Source of the DNA: Nocardioides immobilis
GTDB taxonomy: Bacteria > Actinomycetota > Actinomycetes > Propionibacteriales > Nocardioidaceae
Assembly: GCF_003515065.1 (NCBI RefSeq)
Contig: NZ_QXGH01000009.1
Location: 186,001 to 250,000 of the forward strand
Reading direction: 5' to 3'
DNA: 64,000 nt
Below, in pieces: positions 33,241 to 42,405 of this stretch. The position numbers and the translations under genes were made by a program. The notes under the pieces were generated by a model. The model did not search any database and was not told the origin of the DNA. It saw nothing but the letters and a program-made list of their open reading frames with translations. The first letter of the stretch is position 1; every line of letters starts with the position of its first letter.

Positions 33241-35382
33241 TCAGTCCTCCAAGCGTGCCGGCGGCAGGATCGAGCCGTCGCGGGCGAAGATCGGCAGCCG
33301 CTCGGGCGGCACGGTGCCGGGGATGGCTGCCTTGTCGGGGCGGACGGTCTCCCCCTCGATGCCGTACAAGGACTCCCAGATCTTGCGGATGCCGTCACCG
33401 GTCGAGCCCGAGCCGGTGCCGCCCTGGCTGATCATCATGACCACGACGTAGTCCTCGTTGTACGACGCGACCCAGCCGGTCGACTGCTTGCCGTAGACCT
33501 CCGCGGAGCCGGTCTTCGCCCGGATCTGCACGTCGTCCAACGGGAAGCCGCCGAGCTTCCAGGCCAGCGTGCCCTCGCGGCTGACGTTCTTGAGCGCCTC
33601 GTCGATGTAGTGCAGCACCGCGTCGGGGACGCCGACCTCGCCGCCCTTCGACGGTGCGATCTCGCGGATGACCTCGCCGTCCGGCGACACGATCGCCTTG
33701 CCGACCCGCGGCTCCCAGAGGATGCCGCCGTTGCCGATCGCGGCGTACGCACGCGCCAGCTGCAGCGGCGTCACGATCGTGTCGCCCTGGCCGATTGCGA
33801 AGTTCACGGCGTCACCGGCGCGGTAGGCGTAGCCCTCGACGCAGAACTCGTAGGCGAACTTGTAGACGAAGTCGCTGATTCCCTTGTTCTGCGGAGCGTC
33901 CTGCGGCCTTGATGATATTCCGCAGTAGTAGTCCTTCATCGAGCGGTAGTAGTCACGCTTCCACTCCCGGTCGGCGATCCGGCCGGAGGACTCACCGGGG
34001 ATGTCGATGCGCGTCGCGCTGCCGAAGCCGAAGTCGAGAGCCTGCTCGACCAGCGGGTCCTTGGCGTCGACGTCGGCGACGTCGGAGCCGAAGCGCTGCC
34101 AGTAGTCGTACCCGATCCGGTAGAAGAAGGTGTTGCACGAGACCTTGAGCGCGTCGGCGAAGGAGATGTAGCCGTAGGCGCCCGACTCGTAGTTCTTGAA
34201 GTCACGGTTGCCGACGCGGAACGCCGACGAGCAGTTGAGACGGGTGTCGGTGCCGTAGCCGTGGGTCAGGGCTCCCGCGGTCATGAACGGCTTCCACGTC
34301 GACCCGGGCGCGAACTGTCCCTGCAGGGCCCGCCCGAGCAGCGGCGTGCCGGCGGCCTCGGAGTAGAGGCGCTTGAGCTGCTTCTGGGTGATGCCTCCGG
34401 CCCAGATCGCGGGGTCGTACGTCGGCTGGCTGGCCATGGCGATGACCCGGCCGGTGTCCGCCTCCATCACGACCGCGGCCCCCGAGTCGGCCTCGAACAG
34501 CCGCCCGGTCACGGGGTCGATCGTCGAGCGGGCCGTGGTGATCATCTGGTTGAGCTGGCGCTCGACGATGCCCTGGACCTTCGCGTCGATCGACGTCACG
34601 AGGGTGTCACCGGGCTGCGACTGGATGTCCCCCTCCTCGCCGATCACCTCGCCGTTGGCGTTGACCTTGACCCGCTGGTAGCCGGGCTGCCCGCGCAACC
34701 ACGCGTCGTACTCCTTCTCGACGCCGGCGCGGCCGACCACCGAGGCGCCGTTGACCGACGTGTCGCCGCCGACCTCGGCCTCCTCCAGCTCGTCCTTCGT
34801 GATCGGGCTCAGGTAGCCGAGCAGGTGGGCGGCGTTGATGCCGTAGGGCTGCGGATAGTCACGCACGCTCTGCTGCACCACGACCACGCCGGGGAAGTCC
34901 TCCGGCTGCTCGTTGATGCGCAGCGCGGTGGCGTCGTCGAGGTCCTGGGCGACGGGGACCGGCTGGTACGGCGACCCGTTCCAGCACACGCCCTCCTTCG
35001 CACCCTCGGTGCCGCAGAGCGCCAGCTTGCGCGCGATCTGGCGCGGCTCCACGTCGATCACCCGGCTGATCCGCTTGAGCAGCGCACGGCGCACCCGCGG
35101 CTCCATCCGGCCGAGCAGGGTGCGGTCGATGGAGGCGACCCAGGTGAGCCGGTTGGTGACGAGCGGCCGGCCCATCGCGTCCACGATGAGGCCGCGCTCG
35201 GGCTGCACGACGATGTCGCGCACCGACTGGGACGCGGCCTTGCCCTGGTACTCCTCCCCCGTCACCACCTGCAGGTAGTACAGGCGCCCGGCGAGGGTCG
35301 CCAGCAACGAGAAGGCGAGCGCCTGGATCACGATCAGCCGCAGCCGACTGCGGTGCGAGGAGCTGCTGGTGGACGCCGACAT
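33241..35382 (-). CDS. mrdA: Penicillin-binding protein 2 (elongation transpeptidase)
   Basis: This 713-aa class B PBP has an N-terminal membrane anchor (IVIQALAFSLLATLAG, about residues 17-33), a pedestal domain, and the transpeptidase with STWK (about 361-364), SCN (about 415-417) and KTGSAE (about 623-628). It crosslinks peptidoglycan with RodA in the elongasome. ATG 35382 overlaps the MreD stop by one base (TGATG), and rodA follows after one base, indicating tight translational coupling. Two Cys pairs in the transpeptidase region (YYCGISS, YEFCVEG) may form a disulfide outside the cell. Confidence 0.95.
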   Translation of the reverse strand: MSASTSSSSHRSRLRLIVIQALAFSLLATLAGRLYYLQVVTGEEYQGKAASQSVRDIVVQPERGLIVDAMGRPLVTNRLTWVASIDRTLLGRMEPRVRRALLKRISRVIDVEPRQIARKLALCGTEGAKEGVCWNGSPYQPVPVAQDLDDATALRINEQPEDFPGVVVVQQSVRDYPQPYGINAAHLLGYLSPITKDELEEAEVGGDTSVNGASVVGRAGVEKEYDAWLRGQPGYQRVKVNANGEVIGEEGDIQSQPGDTLVTSIDAKVQGIVERQLNQMITTARSTIDPVTGRLFEADSGAAVVMEADTGRVIAMASQPTYDPAIWAGGITQKQLKRLYSEAAGTPLLGRALQGQFAPGSTWKPFMTAGALTHGYGTDTRLNCSSAFRVGNRDFKNYESGAYGYISFADALKVSCNTFFYRIGYDYWQRFGSDVADVDAKDPLVEQALDFGFGSATRIDIPGESSGRIADREWKRDYYRSMKDYYCGISSRPQDAPQNKGISDFVYKFAYEFCVEGYAYRAGDAVNFAIGQGDTIVTPLQLARAYAAIGNGGILWEPRVGKAIVSPDGEVIREIAPSKGGEVGVPDAVLHYIDEALKNVSREGTLAWKLGGFPLDDVQIRAKTGSAEVYGKQSTGWVASYNEDYVVVMMISQGGTGSGSTGDGIRKIWESLYGIEGETVRPDKAAIPGTVPPERLPIFARDGSILPPARLED

Positions 35383-35972
35383 CAGACAGGCGTCCGCCAG
35401 GATGCGCGGGGGGTGACCTGGCCGTGCTTCGCGCCCGGCTCCCGGGTGAAGAGCCAGACGGTCACGGGGAGGACGACGAGCGCCACGAGGACGTCGTACG
35501 CCACCGCGGCGAGCACCACCTCGAGCATGTCGCCCACGCCGACGACCGGGTCGCGCAGCAGCGTCCCGGAGAGGGCGAAGACGGACGTGCCGATGAAGGC
35601 GCCGCCGGCACCGGCCGCGAGCATCAGCGGGTACGGCGGTCGCCCGCCGCCTGCCTGCCCGGACTGCGCGGACTGGGCGGATTGATGGTCGTGCGCGAGC
35701 CGGCCCACGACGTAGCCGACCACGAGCAGCGACAGGGCCCACCGCCCGGCGACGTGGTCGGCGGGCGGGGCGAGGTCGAGCAGGAGCCCGGCCCCGAAGC
35801 CGAGCAGGGTGGCGAACCGGGGGTCGGTGACCAGCGCGGCGCCGACGACGGCGAGCAGCACCAGGTCGGGCACCACGCCGTTCCAGGCGAGGTGCGGGAA
35901 GACCGTGACCTGCAGCAGCAGGGCGGCGACGATGGTCAGGAGGGCGGCGACCAGCCGCGGGGTGCCCCTCAT
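35382..35972 (-). CDS. mreD: Rod-shape-determining protein MreD
   Basis: This 196-aa membrane protein has five to six hydrophobic helices, starting MRGTPRLVAALLTIVAALLL. The segments VVPDLVLLAVVGAAL and GFGAGLLLDLAPP are typical of MreD. A Gln/Ser/Gly-rich loop (about residues 103-112) sits mid-protein. It links cytoplasmic MreB to the periplasmic side of the elongasome. ATG 35972 overlaps the mreC stop by 4 nt (ATGA), and its own stop overlaps the PBP2 start. Confidence 0.9.
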   Translation of the reverse strand: MRGTPRLVAALLTIVAALLLQVTVFPHLAWNGVVPDLVLLAVVGAALVTDPRFATLLGFGAGLLLDLAPPADHVAGRWALSLLVVGYVVGRLAHDHQSAQSAQSGQAGGGRPPYPLMLAAGAGGAFIGTSVFALSGTLLRDPVVGVGDMLEVVLAAVAYDVLVALVVLPVTVWLFTREPGAKHGQVTPRASWRTPV

Positions 35973-36907
35973 TCGAATGCTCCCGGTTCGATCACGCCTT
36001 CTCCGCCGGTCGGGACGACGACGCCGACGCGGTCGAGGTTGGTGAAGTCGACGTACGGCTCGAGGACGGCGCGATAGGTGCCCGCGCGCAGGTCCTCGTA
36101 GACCTTCGCGACCTCGCCGATCGGCACGCCTGCGACGTACGGCGCGCCCCCCTCGCTCCCCCAGGTCACGACCGTCTGGCCTTTCTCCGGCACGACGGTG
36201 TTGTCGAGCAGTCGCAGCTCGAGCGGGTCGCCGTCGGCGAGCCCACCCCGACCGGCGACGAAGCCGTTCTCCATGTTGTCGCCGACCCGGCCACCGACGG
36301 TGGACTCGGGATCGATGACGAGGAGGACGGTGGCGGTGTGGCTGGTGACCTCGATGATCCGGCCGACCAGGCCGTCCGGGTTGAGGACGGTCAGGTCCGG
36401 GCGGAGGCCGGCATCCGTGCCGGCGTCGATGGTGACGGTGCTGGAGAAGGACTGGGCGGACCCGTAGCCGATCACCCGGGCCGGCGCGAGCAGGTAGCCG
36501 TTGTCGTTGCCCTGGCCCGCGAGGCCTTCCCACTCGGCCAGCCGGTTGGCGTCGTACGGGTTCTTGAGGAGCTCCTGCTCGTACTGGTCGTTGAGGGCCT
36601 CCGCCTCGGCGAGGTCGTGGCGGAGGTCCGCATTGGTGTGGAACGCGTCGGGCAGGGCGACGATCGGCTCGAGCACGGTGGCGGCACCCGCCTGGGCGGG
36701 GCCGAGCACCTCGCCGACAACCCGCCGGACCGGCGCGACGGGCGACTCCTCGCCGCTGGTGCTGTCGACCACCATCAGCGCGACACACGCCAGCACCAGG
36801 GCGACGAGCAGCGAGCGCGACGGCAGCCCGCGCGCCTCGTCGCGCTCCCGCTGCGTGGCGACCTGGCGGGCCGGACGCTGGCGCGGGGGCCGGGTGTCGA
36901 GCGACAT
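35969..36907 (-). CDS. mreC: Rod-shape-determining protein MreC
   Basis: This 312-aa single-pass membrane protein has a short basic cytoplasmic tail, a transmembrane helix (SLLVALVLACVALMVVD, about residues 30-46), a coiled-coil (ADLRHDLAEAEALNDQYEQE) and a beta-rich extracytoplasmic domain (RVIGYGSAQSFSSTVTIDAG, GLVGRIIEVTSHTATVLLV). It acts as the scaffold that activates PBP2-RodA. ATG 36907 overlaps the mreB stop by one base. It is the second gene of the mreBCD-mrdA-rodA operon. Confidence 0.93.
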   Translation of the reverse strand: MSLDTRPPRQRPARQVATQRERDEARGLPSRSLLVALVLACVALMVVDSTSGEESPVAPVRRVVGEVLGPAQAGAATVLEPIVALPDAFHTNADLRHDLAEAEALNDQYEQELLKNPYDANRLAEWEGLAGQGNDNGYLLAPARVIGYGSAQSFSSTVTIDAGTDAGLRPDLTVLNPDGLVGRIIEVTSHTATVLLVIDPESTVGGRVGDNMENGFVAGRGGLADGDPLELRLLDNTVVPEKGQTVVTWGSEGGAPYVAGVPIGEVAKVYEDLRAGTYRAVLEPYVDFTNLDRVGVVVPTGGEGVIEPGAFE

Positions 36908-37938
36908 CAGAAGCGCCGGGGGTTCGTGATCAGGACCTGCTGCAGCGCCTCGAACTCCTCGACGCACCGGCCCGCGCCGAGCGCGACCGAGACGAGGGGG
37001 TCCTCGGCGACGTGGACGGGCATCCCGGTCTCGTGACGGATCCGCTCGTCGAGGCCCTTGAGCAGGGCGCCGCCGCCGGTGAGGACGATGCCGCGGTCCA
37101 TGATGTCGCCGGCGAGCTCCGGCGGGGTCTGGTCGAGGGTGACGCGGACGGCGTCGACGATCGCGTGCAGCGGCTCGTCGAGCGCCTTCCGGATGTCGGC
37201 GGACGTCACGGTGACGGTGCGCGGCAGGCCGGTGACCAGGTCGCGGCCCCGGACCTCGCCCTCGGGCTCACCACCCGACGGGAAGGCGTTGCCGAGGGTG
37301 ATCTTGACCTCCTCGGCGGTGCGTTCGCCGAGCATGAGGCCGTGCTCCTTCTTCATCCACGCGACGATCGCGGCGTCGAGCTCGTCGCCGGCGGTCCGGA
37401 TGCTGAGGCTGGTGACGATCCCGCCGAGCGAGATCACGGCGACCTCCGTCGTACCGCCGCCGACGTCGACCACCATGTTGCCGGTGGGCTCGTGGACGGG
37501 GAGACCGGCGCCGATCGCGGCGGCCATGGGCTCCTCGACGACGTACACGCGCCGCGCGCCGGCCTGGTAGCCGGCCTCCTTGACGGCGCGCTGCTCGACC
37601 GGAGTGATCGCGCTCGGGACGCAGATCACCATCCGCGGCTTCGCGAAGTAGCGGCGCTTGTGCACCCGCGCGATGAAGTGACGGAGCATCTGCTCGGTCG
37701 CCTCGAAGTCGGCGATGACGCCGTCGCGGAGCGGGCGCAGCGCGGTGATGTTGTCAGGGGTGCGGCCCATCATCGCCTTCGCCTCGTGCCCGACGGCGAT
37801 CACGTCGCCGGTCGAGTCGTTGAGCGCGACCACGCTGGGCTCGTCGAGCAGCACCCCGCGGCGCCGTACGTAGACCAGCGTGTTGGCGGTGCCGAGGTCA
37901 ACGGCCAGGTCCCGGCCGATGATGCTGTTCGCCCTCAA
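36907..37938 (-). CDS. mreB: Actin-like cell-shape protein MreB
   Basis: This 343-aa actin/Hsp70-fold ATPase has phosphate 1 motif AVDLGTANTLVY, the VICVPSAITPVEQRAV region, phosphate 2 motif MVVDVGGGTTEVAVISLGG and the adenosine motif GIVLTGGGALLKGLDE. It forms membrane filaments that guide the elongation machinery. TTG 37938 is chosen as the start because GAGGG lies about 7 nt upstream and homologues begin within a few residues of IIGRDLAVDLG. An open frame continues to 38097 without family character. It is first in the operon and preceded by a 212-nt leader holding a long-range inverted repeat. Confidence 0.94.
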   Translation of the reverse strand: MRANSIIGRDLAVDLGTANTLVYVRRRGVLLDEPSVVALNDSTGDVIAVGHEAKAMMGRTPDNITALRPLRDGVIADFEATEQMLRHFIARVHKRRYFAKPRMVICVPSAITPVEQRAVKEAGYQAGARRVYVVEEPMAAAIGAGLPVHEPTGNMVVDVGGGTTEVAVISLGGIVTSLSIRTAGDELDAAIVAWMKKEHGLMLGERTAEEVKITLGNAFPSGGEPEGEVRGRDLVTGLPRTVTVTSADIRKALDEPLHAIVDAVRVTLDQTPPELAGDIMDRGIVLTGGGALLKGLDERIRHETGMPVHVAEDPLVSVALGAGRCVEEFEALQQVLITNPRRF

Positions 37939-38020
37939 CGTTTGCCCTCGCAGACGTACTCGGGTCCGACGTCGGTCAGTCAGGCCCAGCCGTGCGCGAC
38001 GGGGAAGCCGGTGCACCCCG

Positions 38021-38078
38021 CACAGGCGGTACGCCGGGGGTGGACCCCGTGCGCACGATCCGGGATCCCCCGCCTGTG
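38021..38078 (-). other. Long inverted repeat in the mreB leader
   Basis: CACAGGCGG (38021-38029) and CCGCCTGTG (38070-38078) are perfectly complementary across 40 nt. Inside lies a second hairpin (GGGGT/ACCCC, 38037-38048). TACGCT just upstream on the minus strand could be the -10 element, placing the transcript start near the outer arm. The result would be a folded 5' leader about 130 nt before mreB. I cannot match it to a known riboswitch. Confidence 0.4.
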
Positions 38079-38150
38079 AGCGTAGGTAACCGGCCACCTG
38101 TCACAGCGGAAACACGCCGTGATAGGTGGTGCCGATGTGACTCGTGTGAA

Positions 38151-38567
38151 TCAGGCAGGGACGAGCGAAGGGAACCAGAGCGCGATCTCGCGCTCGGCGG
38201 ACTCCGGGGAGTCGGAGCCGTGGACCAGGTTCTCGCGGTTGGAGAGCGACAGGTCGCCGCGGATGGTGCCGGGGGCGGCCTTGCGGCCGTCGGTGGCGCC
38301 GTTGATCGCGCGGACGACCTCGATCGCCTCGTCGCCCTCGAGGACCAGCGCGACGAGCGGGCCGCTGGTGACGAAGTCGCGCAGGGGCGGGTAGAAGCCC
38401 TTCTCGACGTGCTCGTGGTAGTGCGCGTCGGCCTGGGTGGCGTCGATCAGGCGCTGCTCGAGCGCGACGATGGTGAGGCCCTTGGCCTCGAACCGCGCGA
38501 GCACGTTGCCCACGAGACCACGGCGAACGGCGTCGGGCTTGATCAGGACGAGGGTGCGTTGAGTCAC
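38151..38567 (-). CDS. ndk: Nucleoside diphosphate kinase
   Basis: This 138-aa protein starts VTQRTLVLIKPDAVRRG and has the catalytic His in RENLVHGSDSPESAEREI (about residue 118). It transfers the gamma phosphate between nucleoside triphosphates and diphosphates through phospho-His. GTG 38567 follows TAGAGT (minus strand, 38580-38575) by 7 nt, a leaderless layout. It is separate from the Mce operon, which ends 24 nt upstream on the same strand. Confidence 0.97.
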   Translation of the reverse strand: MTQRTLVLIKPDAVRRGLVGNVLARFEAKGLTIVALEQRLIDATQADAHYHEHVEKGFYPPLRDFVTSGPLVALVLEGDEAIEVVRAINGATDGRKAAPGTIRGDLSLSNRENLVHGSDSPESAEREIALWFPSLVPA

Positions 38568-38591
38568 GGCGGGGACTCTACCCACGGGTGA

Positions 38592-39185
38592 TCACTGGAA
38601 CTGCAGCTGGACCATCTCGTCGACCAGCCACGCATTCCCCTCGCGGACCATGGTCAGCTCGACACCGCTGCGGGCGTGGAGCGGTTCGCCTCCCTCGCGG
38701 CGGATCTCCTTGTCAACGAGGGTCTGATCGGTGAAGACCAGGACCTTCACCGTGTCGACGTCCTCGACCGTGGCGGCGGAGTCGACGACGCGACCGCGGC
38801 TCACGAGCTTGCCCGGCCCGATCAGCTTCTTCTCGAGTCCCTCGAGCGCCTCCGGGGAGTACTCCTCCTGGAACTTGTCGGTGCCGCTCGTGATCACCCA
38901 GGTCATGTCGTCCTGGTAGGTGCGGTAGTCGTAGGTCAACCAGGCGACGACGATCCGTTCCGCCTCCTCGGTGGCTGCCGACTCGGCGTCGGCGAGGTCC
39001 TCGCGGTCGGACCGGTCCTGCCACAGCAGGAAGCACCCGACCAGGGAAGCGACCAGGAGGATCGCCAACGCCGCGCACGCGATCGGCCAGCGGAGGCTGC
39101 GCGACGTCCCGGCTTCGGCCTTGGTCTCGGCCGCAGCGTCGGTGTCGGTGTCGGTCTCGGCGGGTTGGTCCACGTCGTTCGTCAT
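38592..39185 (-). CDS. Mce-associated membrane protein
   Basis: This 197-aa protein has an acidic Thr/Asp/Ala-rich cytoplasmic N terminus, one transmembrane helix (WPIACAALAILLVASLVGCFLLW, about residues 33-55, read in parts) and an extracytoplasmic domain. The SESAATEEAERIVVAWLTYDY-like helix and the VDSAATVEDVDTVKVLVFTDQ strand region are typical of Mas proteins. These stabilise Mce complexes in mycobacteria. It begins 5 nt after the mceF stop and closes the nine-gene operon. Confidence 0.85.
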   Translation of the reverse strand: MTNDVDQPAETDTDTDAAAETKAEAGTSRSLRWPIACAALAILLVASLVGCFLLWQDRSDREDLADAESAATEEAERIVVAWLTYDYRTYQDDMTWVITSGTDKFQEEYSPEALEGLEKKLIGPGKLVSRGRVVDSAATVEDVDTVKVLVFTDQTLVDKEIRREGGEPLHARSGVELTMVREGNAWLVDEMVQLQFQ

Positions 39186-39190
39186 CGCTT

Positions 39191-40267
39191 TCACCGTAGT
39201 GGTCCGGGCGCCCACTGCGCGCCGCGCTGGGAGGCGGGCGCACTCTTCGGGCAGTGACCGCCGTCTTGCAAGGGGTGCCGCTCGGTCTCCCGCGGGCTGC
39301 GCTCGACGTGGCCGTAGCCGCAGTACTCGAAGTGCTCGAAGAAGCCGTTCAGGTGGACGGCGCCGCCATGGATCGCGCCCGAGAGCGCCCGGAAGCCACG
39401 GGGGTAGTCCCGGAGCAGCGCCCGCAGGTGCGGGTCGCGGGCAGCCGCGAAGTCGGCCAGCGTGATGTAGGGATCGAGGTAGTCGGCCAGGATGTCGTCG
39501 ACGTCGCGGACCAGCCGGCGCAGCTCCTCGATCTGTCCGGGAGCCCGATCGAGCAGCCGGACGAGCACCGGGTCGATCGTGCGCAGCCACGCGGTGAACA
39601 CCGAGGTGTTGCGGGTGATGGAGTCGAACTCCGGGACCAGGTCGGCTCCGAGCCGGAGCAGCCGGTCGCCGTTGTCGAGCAGCCGCTGCGTCATCTTCCA
39701 GCGGGCGTCGAACTCGTCGAGGAGGGACGCACCCTGCACCACCATCCGCTGCAGGTCGTCCTCCGTCCCCTTGAGCCCGTTGGCGGTCTCGGTGAGGACG
39801 GTGCGGAGCGCCTTCGCGTCGATCTGCTCGATCAGGTTGTTGAGGTTGATCGCCGTCGTGGCCAGGGTGGTGGGCAGGTCGCCGGCCCGGCCCACGATCG
39901 TGTCCCCGCTCTCGAGGTACGGCTCCCCGTCGGCGGTGGGCTGGAAGTCGATGTACTGCTCGCCCACGGGCGACAGGCTCCTCACCTTGGGGCGGGCATC
40001 GACCGGTACGTCGGCCGACGCGTCGAGGCGTACCTTCGCCTCGATGCCGATCTCGGTGAGCTCGAGATCGGTCACCTTGCCCACGCGGACGCCGCGGTAG
40101 GTGACCTCGGACCCCTCGTAGAGACCACCGCTGCGGGGCAGCTCGACCGTCACGATCACCGGACGCTCGGTGAGGGGCGTCCTCAGCGCGACCCCGAACA
40201 GGTAGAGCAGGCAGAGCACCATCGACGTGACGATGCCGGTGATGCTGAAGATGTTCCTGCGCGTCAT
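39191..40267 (-). CDS. MceF subunit of the Mce lipid-import system
   Basis: The product is 358 aa. It has an N-terminal membrane helix (GIVTSMVLCLLYLFGVAL), an MlaD/MCE domain (GGLYEGSEVTYRGVRVGKV, then SPVGEQYIDFQP), and long helical segments that form the periplasmic tunnel. The C-terminal tail has paired Cys (FEYCGYG, GGHCPKS). ATG 40267 overlaps the mceE stop by 4 nt (ATGA). It is sixth of the six Mce subunits, which assemble into a needle that passes lipids to the YrbE permease. Confidence 0.92.
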   Translation of the reverse strand: MTRRNIFSITGIVTSMVLCLLYLFGVALRTPLTERPVIVTVELPRSGGLYEGSEVTYRGVRVGKVTDLELTEIGIEAKVRLDASADVPVDARPKVRSLSPVGEQYIDFQPTADGEPYLESGDTIVGRAGDLPTTLATTAINLNNLIEQIDAKALRTVLTETANGLKGTEDDLQRMVVQGASLLDEFDARWKMTQRLLDNGDRLLRLGADLVPEFDSITRNTSVFTAWLRTIDPVLVRLLDRAPGQIEELRRLVRDVDDILADYLDPYITLADFAAARDPHLRALLRDYPRGFRALSGAIHGGAVHLNGFFEHFEYCGYGHVERSPRETERHPLQDGGHCPKSAPASQRGAQWAPGPLR

Positions 40268-41340
40268 CGACGTCCCCCGCCCAGCAGCTCGAGTCCCGGG
40301 AGCAGCGGTTGCCGGTCCCTGCCGGCGTCCTCGGCGCGGTCGTTGGCGGGCCGCTGCAGGCCGGTGACGGGTCCCAGGAAGTTGAGCTGGGTCTCGTCGA
40401 TGTGGAGCAGAGCTCGCAGCGGCAGCGTCTCGCCGGGCACGGTCATCACGATCTGGTTGGCGACTGCGATCAGCGCCTCCAGGCCGGGCCGGAGCTGCGA
40501 GCGGGTCGAGAGGACGGCGTCGGCGACGGGCCCGAGGTCCTGCAGGATGGCCAGCAGCGGGTCGTCGACCTCGAGGACCAGCCGCTTCGCCGTACGGGCG
40601 AGGTCCTCGGCACCGGTGAGGAGCGCGACGACCTTGTCGGTGTCCCTGCCCAGGGCCTCGAACGCAGGCCCGACCTCGCGGAGCGCGCGCCGGATCGTGC
40701 CTCGTCGGGCATCGAGCGCCTGGGAGACGTCCCGCAGCGCGACCAGGGTCCGGGTGATGTCCCCACGGCTGCCGTTCGCCGCCCGCAGGAAGCTGGTGAC
40801 CCGGCGCAAGCTCATCCTGATCTCGTCCTCGCGGCCGCCGAGCGTCGCGTTGAGCTCCTCGGCGATCACCTGCAGCTCCCCGAGGCGACCGCCGTTGATC
40901 AGGGTGGACGCCGCAGCCAGCGCGTCCTCCACCGAGGGTGCCGTCGTCGTCTTGCGCAGGGCGAACTGGTCGTCGTCGCCGAGGTTGTCGGGTGACCTGC
41001 CCGGGGTGACCTGGACGAACAGCTCGCCGAGCGGGGTGTCGTAGCGGAGTCGCGCGGAGGAGTCGCGCGGGATCTCCACGGACTCCTTGATCTCCATCGT
41101 GACCTCAGCCTTGAAGTCCTCCGCCTCGACCGCCTGGACCCGGCCGACGGACACTCCGTTGACCTTCACCTGTGCGCCTTGCGCCAGGTTGAGCGCCTGG
41201 TCGAACACGGCCGAGACCTGATAGGTGTCACCGCCCACGCCCGATCCCGGGAGCGGCAGGTCCTTGTAGCCCGTCGAGCAGCCCGCCACCCCGATCGCCA
41301 GGCCGACGACCGCCAGTGCCCGCAGGCCCCGGGGCCTCAC
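40264..41340 (-). CDS. MceE-type lipoprotein subunit of the Mce system
   Basis: This 358-aa lipoprotein has signal sequence LRALAVVGLAIGVAGC (lipobox VAGC, Cys near residue 20) and the DLPLPGSGVGGDTYQVSAVF start typical of MceE. The MCE domain segments QGAQVKVNGVSVGRV and LFVQVTPG follow, then a helical region. The lipid anchor is thought to hold the complex at the membrane. GTG 41340 overlaps the previous stop by 4 nt (GTGA). The preceding subunit is also a predicted lipoprotein. Confidence 0.92.
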   Translation of the reverse strand: MRPRGLRALAVVGLAIGVAGCSTGYKDLPLPGSGVGGDTYQVSAVFDQALNLAQGAQVKVNGVSVGRVQAVEAEDFKAEVTMEIKESVEIPRDSSARLRYDTPLGELFVQVTPGRSPDNLGDDDQFALRKTTTAPSVEDALAAASTLINGGRLGELQVIAEELNATLGGREDEIRMSLRRVTSFLRAANGSRGDITRTLVALRDVSQALDARRGTIRRALREVGPAFEALGRDTDKVVALLTGAEDLARTAKRLVLEVDDPLLAILQDLGPVADAVLSTRSQLRPGLEALIAVANQIVMTVPGETLPLRALLHIDETQLNFLGPVTGLQRPANDRAEDAGRDRQPLLPGLELLGGGRR

Positions 41341-42404
41341 GGGTTCGCTCCCTGCTGGCGGCCGCCGAGCAGGTTGCCGAGCAGCTCGGAGAGATCGGGG
41401 AACGTCCCCAGGTTGCACACGGGCCCGAGCAGCTGGCAGATCTGCTCGAACAACGGAGCCAGGCCCAGCAGCTGGGCCGGGGCACCTCGCACCCAGACGT
41501 GCCCGTCCGGGCCGGCCGTGTTGGCGACGTTCGCGGTGGCCAACGGCAGCACCTCGATGGTCTCCGCGAGGTCGCGGCGGCTCTCCATCAGGTTGCTGAT
41601 CAGCGTCTGCACATCGACGAGGCTCGCCTTCACCGTCCCGCGGTTCTCCTTGCTGAACCGGGTGATCCGGTCGACGGTGGTGGACACGCCCTGGAGCACG
41701 TCCGCGATCGTGCCGCGCTCGGAGTTGAGGAGCTCGATGGCGCCGCCCAGGTTGCGGACGAAGGTGCGGACCAGCTCCTCGTTGTCGACCAGGCCACGCG
41801 CCAGTCGGTCGAGCGAGGCCATGGTGGCGAAGATGTTGTCGCGCTGACCGTGCACGGTGTCCACCAGGTTGGCGAGGCCGTTGACGGCTCCCCGCAGCTC
41901 GTCACTGTTGCCGCTGAACGCGGCCGCCGTCACCTGGAGCACCTCGCGGAGCCCGTTGGTGACGTTCGGCGTCTTGGTCAGGGAAGCCGCGAGGTCGGAG
42001 AGCGAGGCCAGGACCTCGTCGAAGTCGACCGGGGTGCGGGTGCGCTCCAACGGGATCGTGGCGCCGGACGCCATCTCCTCCCCGCCGTCGTAGACCGGCG
42101 TGAGCTCGACGTACCGGTCGGTCGCCGCCGAGCGCGAGACCACGACCGCCGCGGCGTCAGCGGGGATCGTGATGTTGTCGTCGGTGACCTCCAGGGTGAC
42201 CTCGACGACGTCGCCCTTCGGCTCCATCTTGGTGATCCTGCCGACCGGGACGCCCATGACGCCGACGTCGTTGCCGACGTACAGCCCCGCGGCCTCCTCG
42301 AAGACGACGGTGATCTCGAGGTCGCCACCGTCTCCCAGCGGCGCACAACCGCCGACCGACCCGAGCAGCAGCAGGCAAGCACCTGCGACGAAGGTCCGTC
42401 TCAT
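41337..42404 (-). CDS. MceD-position subunit with lipoprotein signal
   Basis: This 355-aa Mce subunit has N-terminal VAGACLLLLGSVGGCAPLG, a lipobox-like VGGC that predicts lipidation. Then comes the MCE domain (GLYVGNDVGVMGVPVGRITK, AATDRYVELTPVYDGGE) and the tunnel-forming helices. In mycobacterial operons the fourth gene usually encodes a subunit with a longer C terminus and only the fifth is a lipoprotein, so two consecutive lipoproteins are unusual. ATG 42404 lies one base after the mceC stop. Confidence 0.88.
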   Translation of the reverse strand: MRRTFVAGACLLLLGSVGGCAPLGDGGDLEITVVFEEAAGLYVGNDVGVMGVPVGRITKMEPKGDVVEVTLEVTDDNITIPADAAAVVVSRSAATDRYVELTPVYDGGEEMASGATIPLERTRTPVDFDEVLASLSDLAASLTKTPNVTNGLREVLQVTAAAFSGNSDELRGAVNGLANLVDTVHGQRDNIFATMASLDRLARGLVDNEELVRTFVRNLGGAIELLNSERGTIADVLQGVSTTVDRITRFSKENRGTVKASLVDVQTLISNLMESRRDLAETIEVLPLATANVANTAGPDGHVWVRGAPAQLLGLAPLFEQICQLLGPVCNLGTFPDLSELLGNLLGGRQQGANP

Positions 42405-42405
42405 C

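Noticed and set aside
38021..38078. Known riboswitch in the mreB leader
   Set aside because: I could not match it to c-di-AMP, c-di-GMP or other consensus structures; only a generic inverted repeat is supported.
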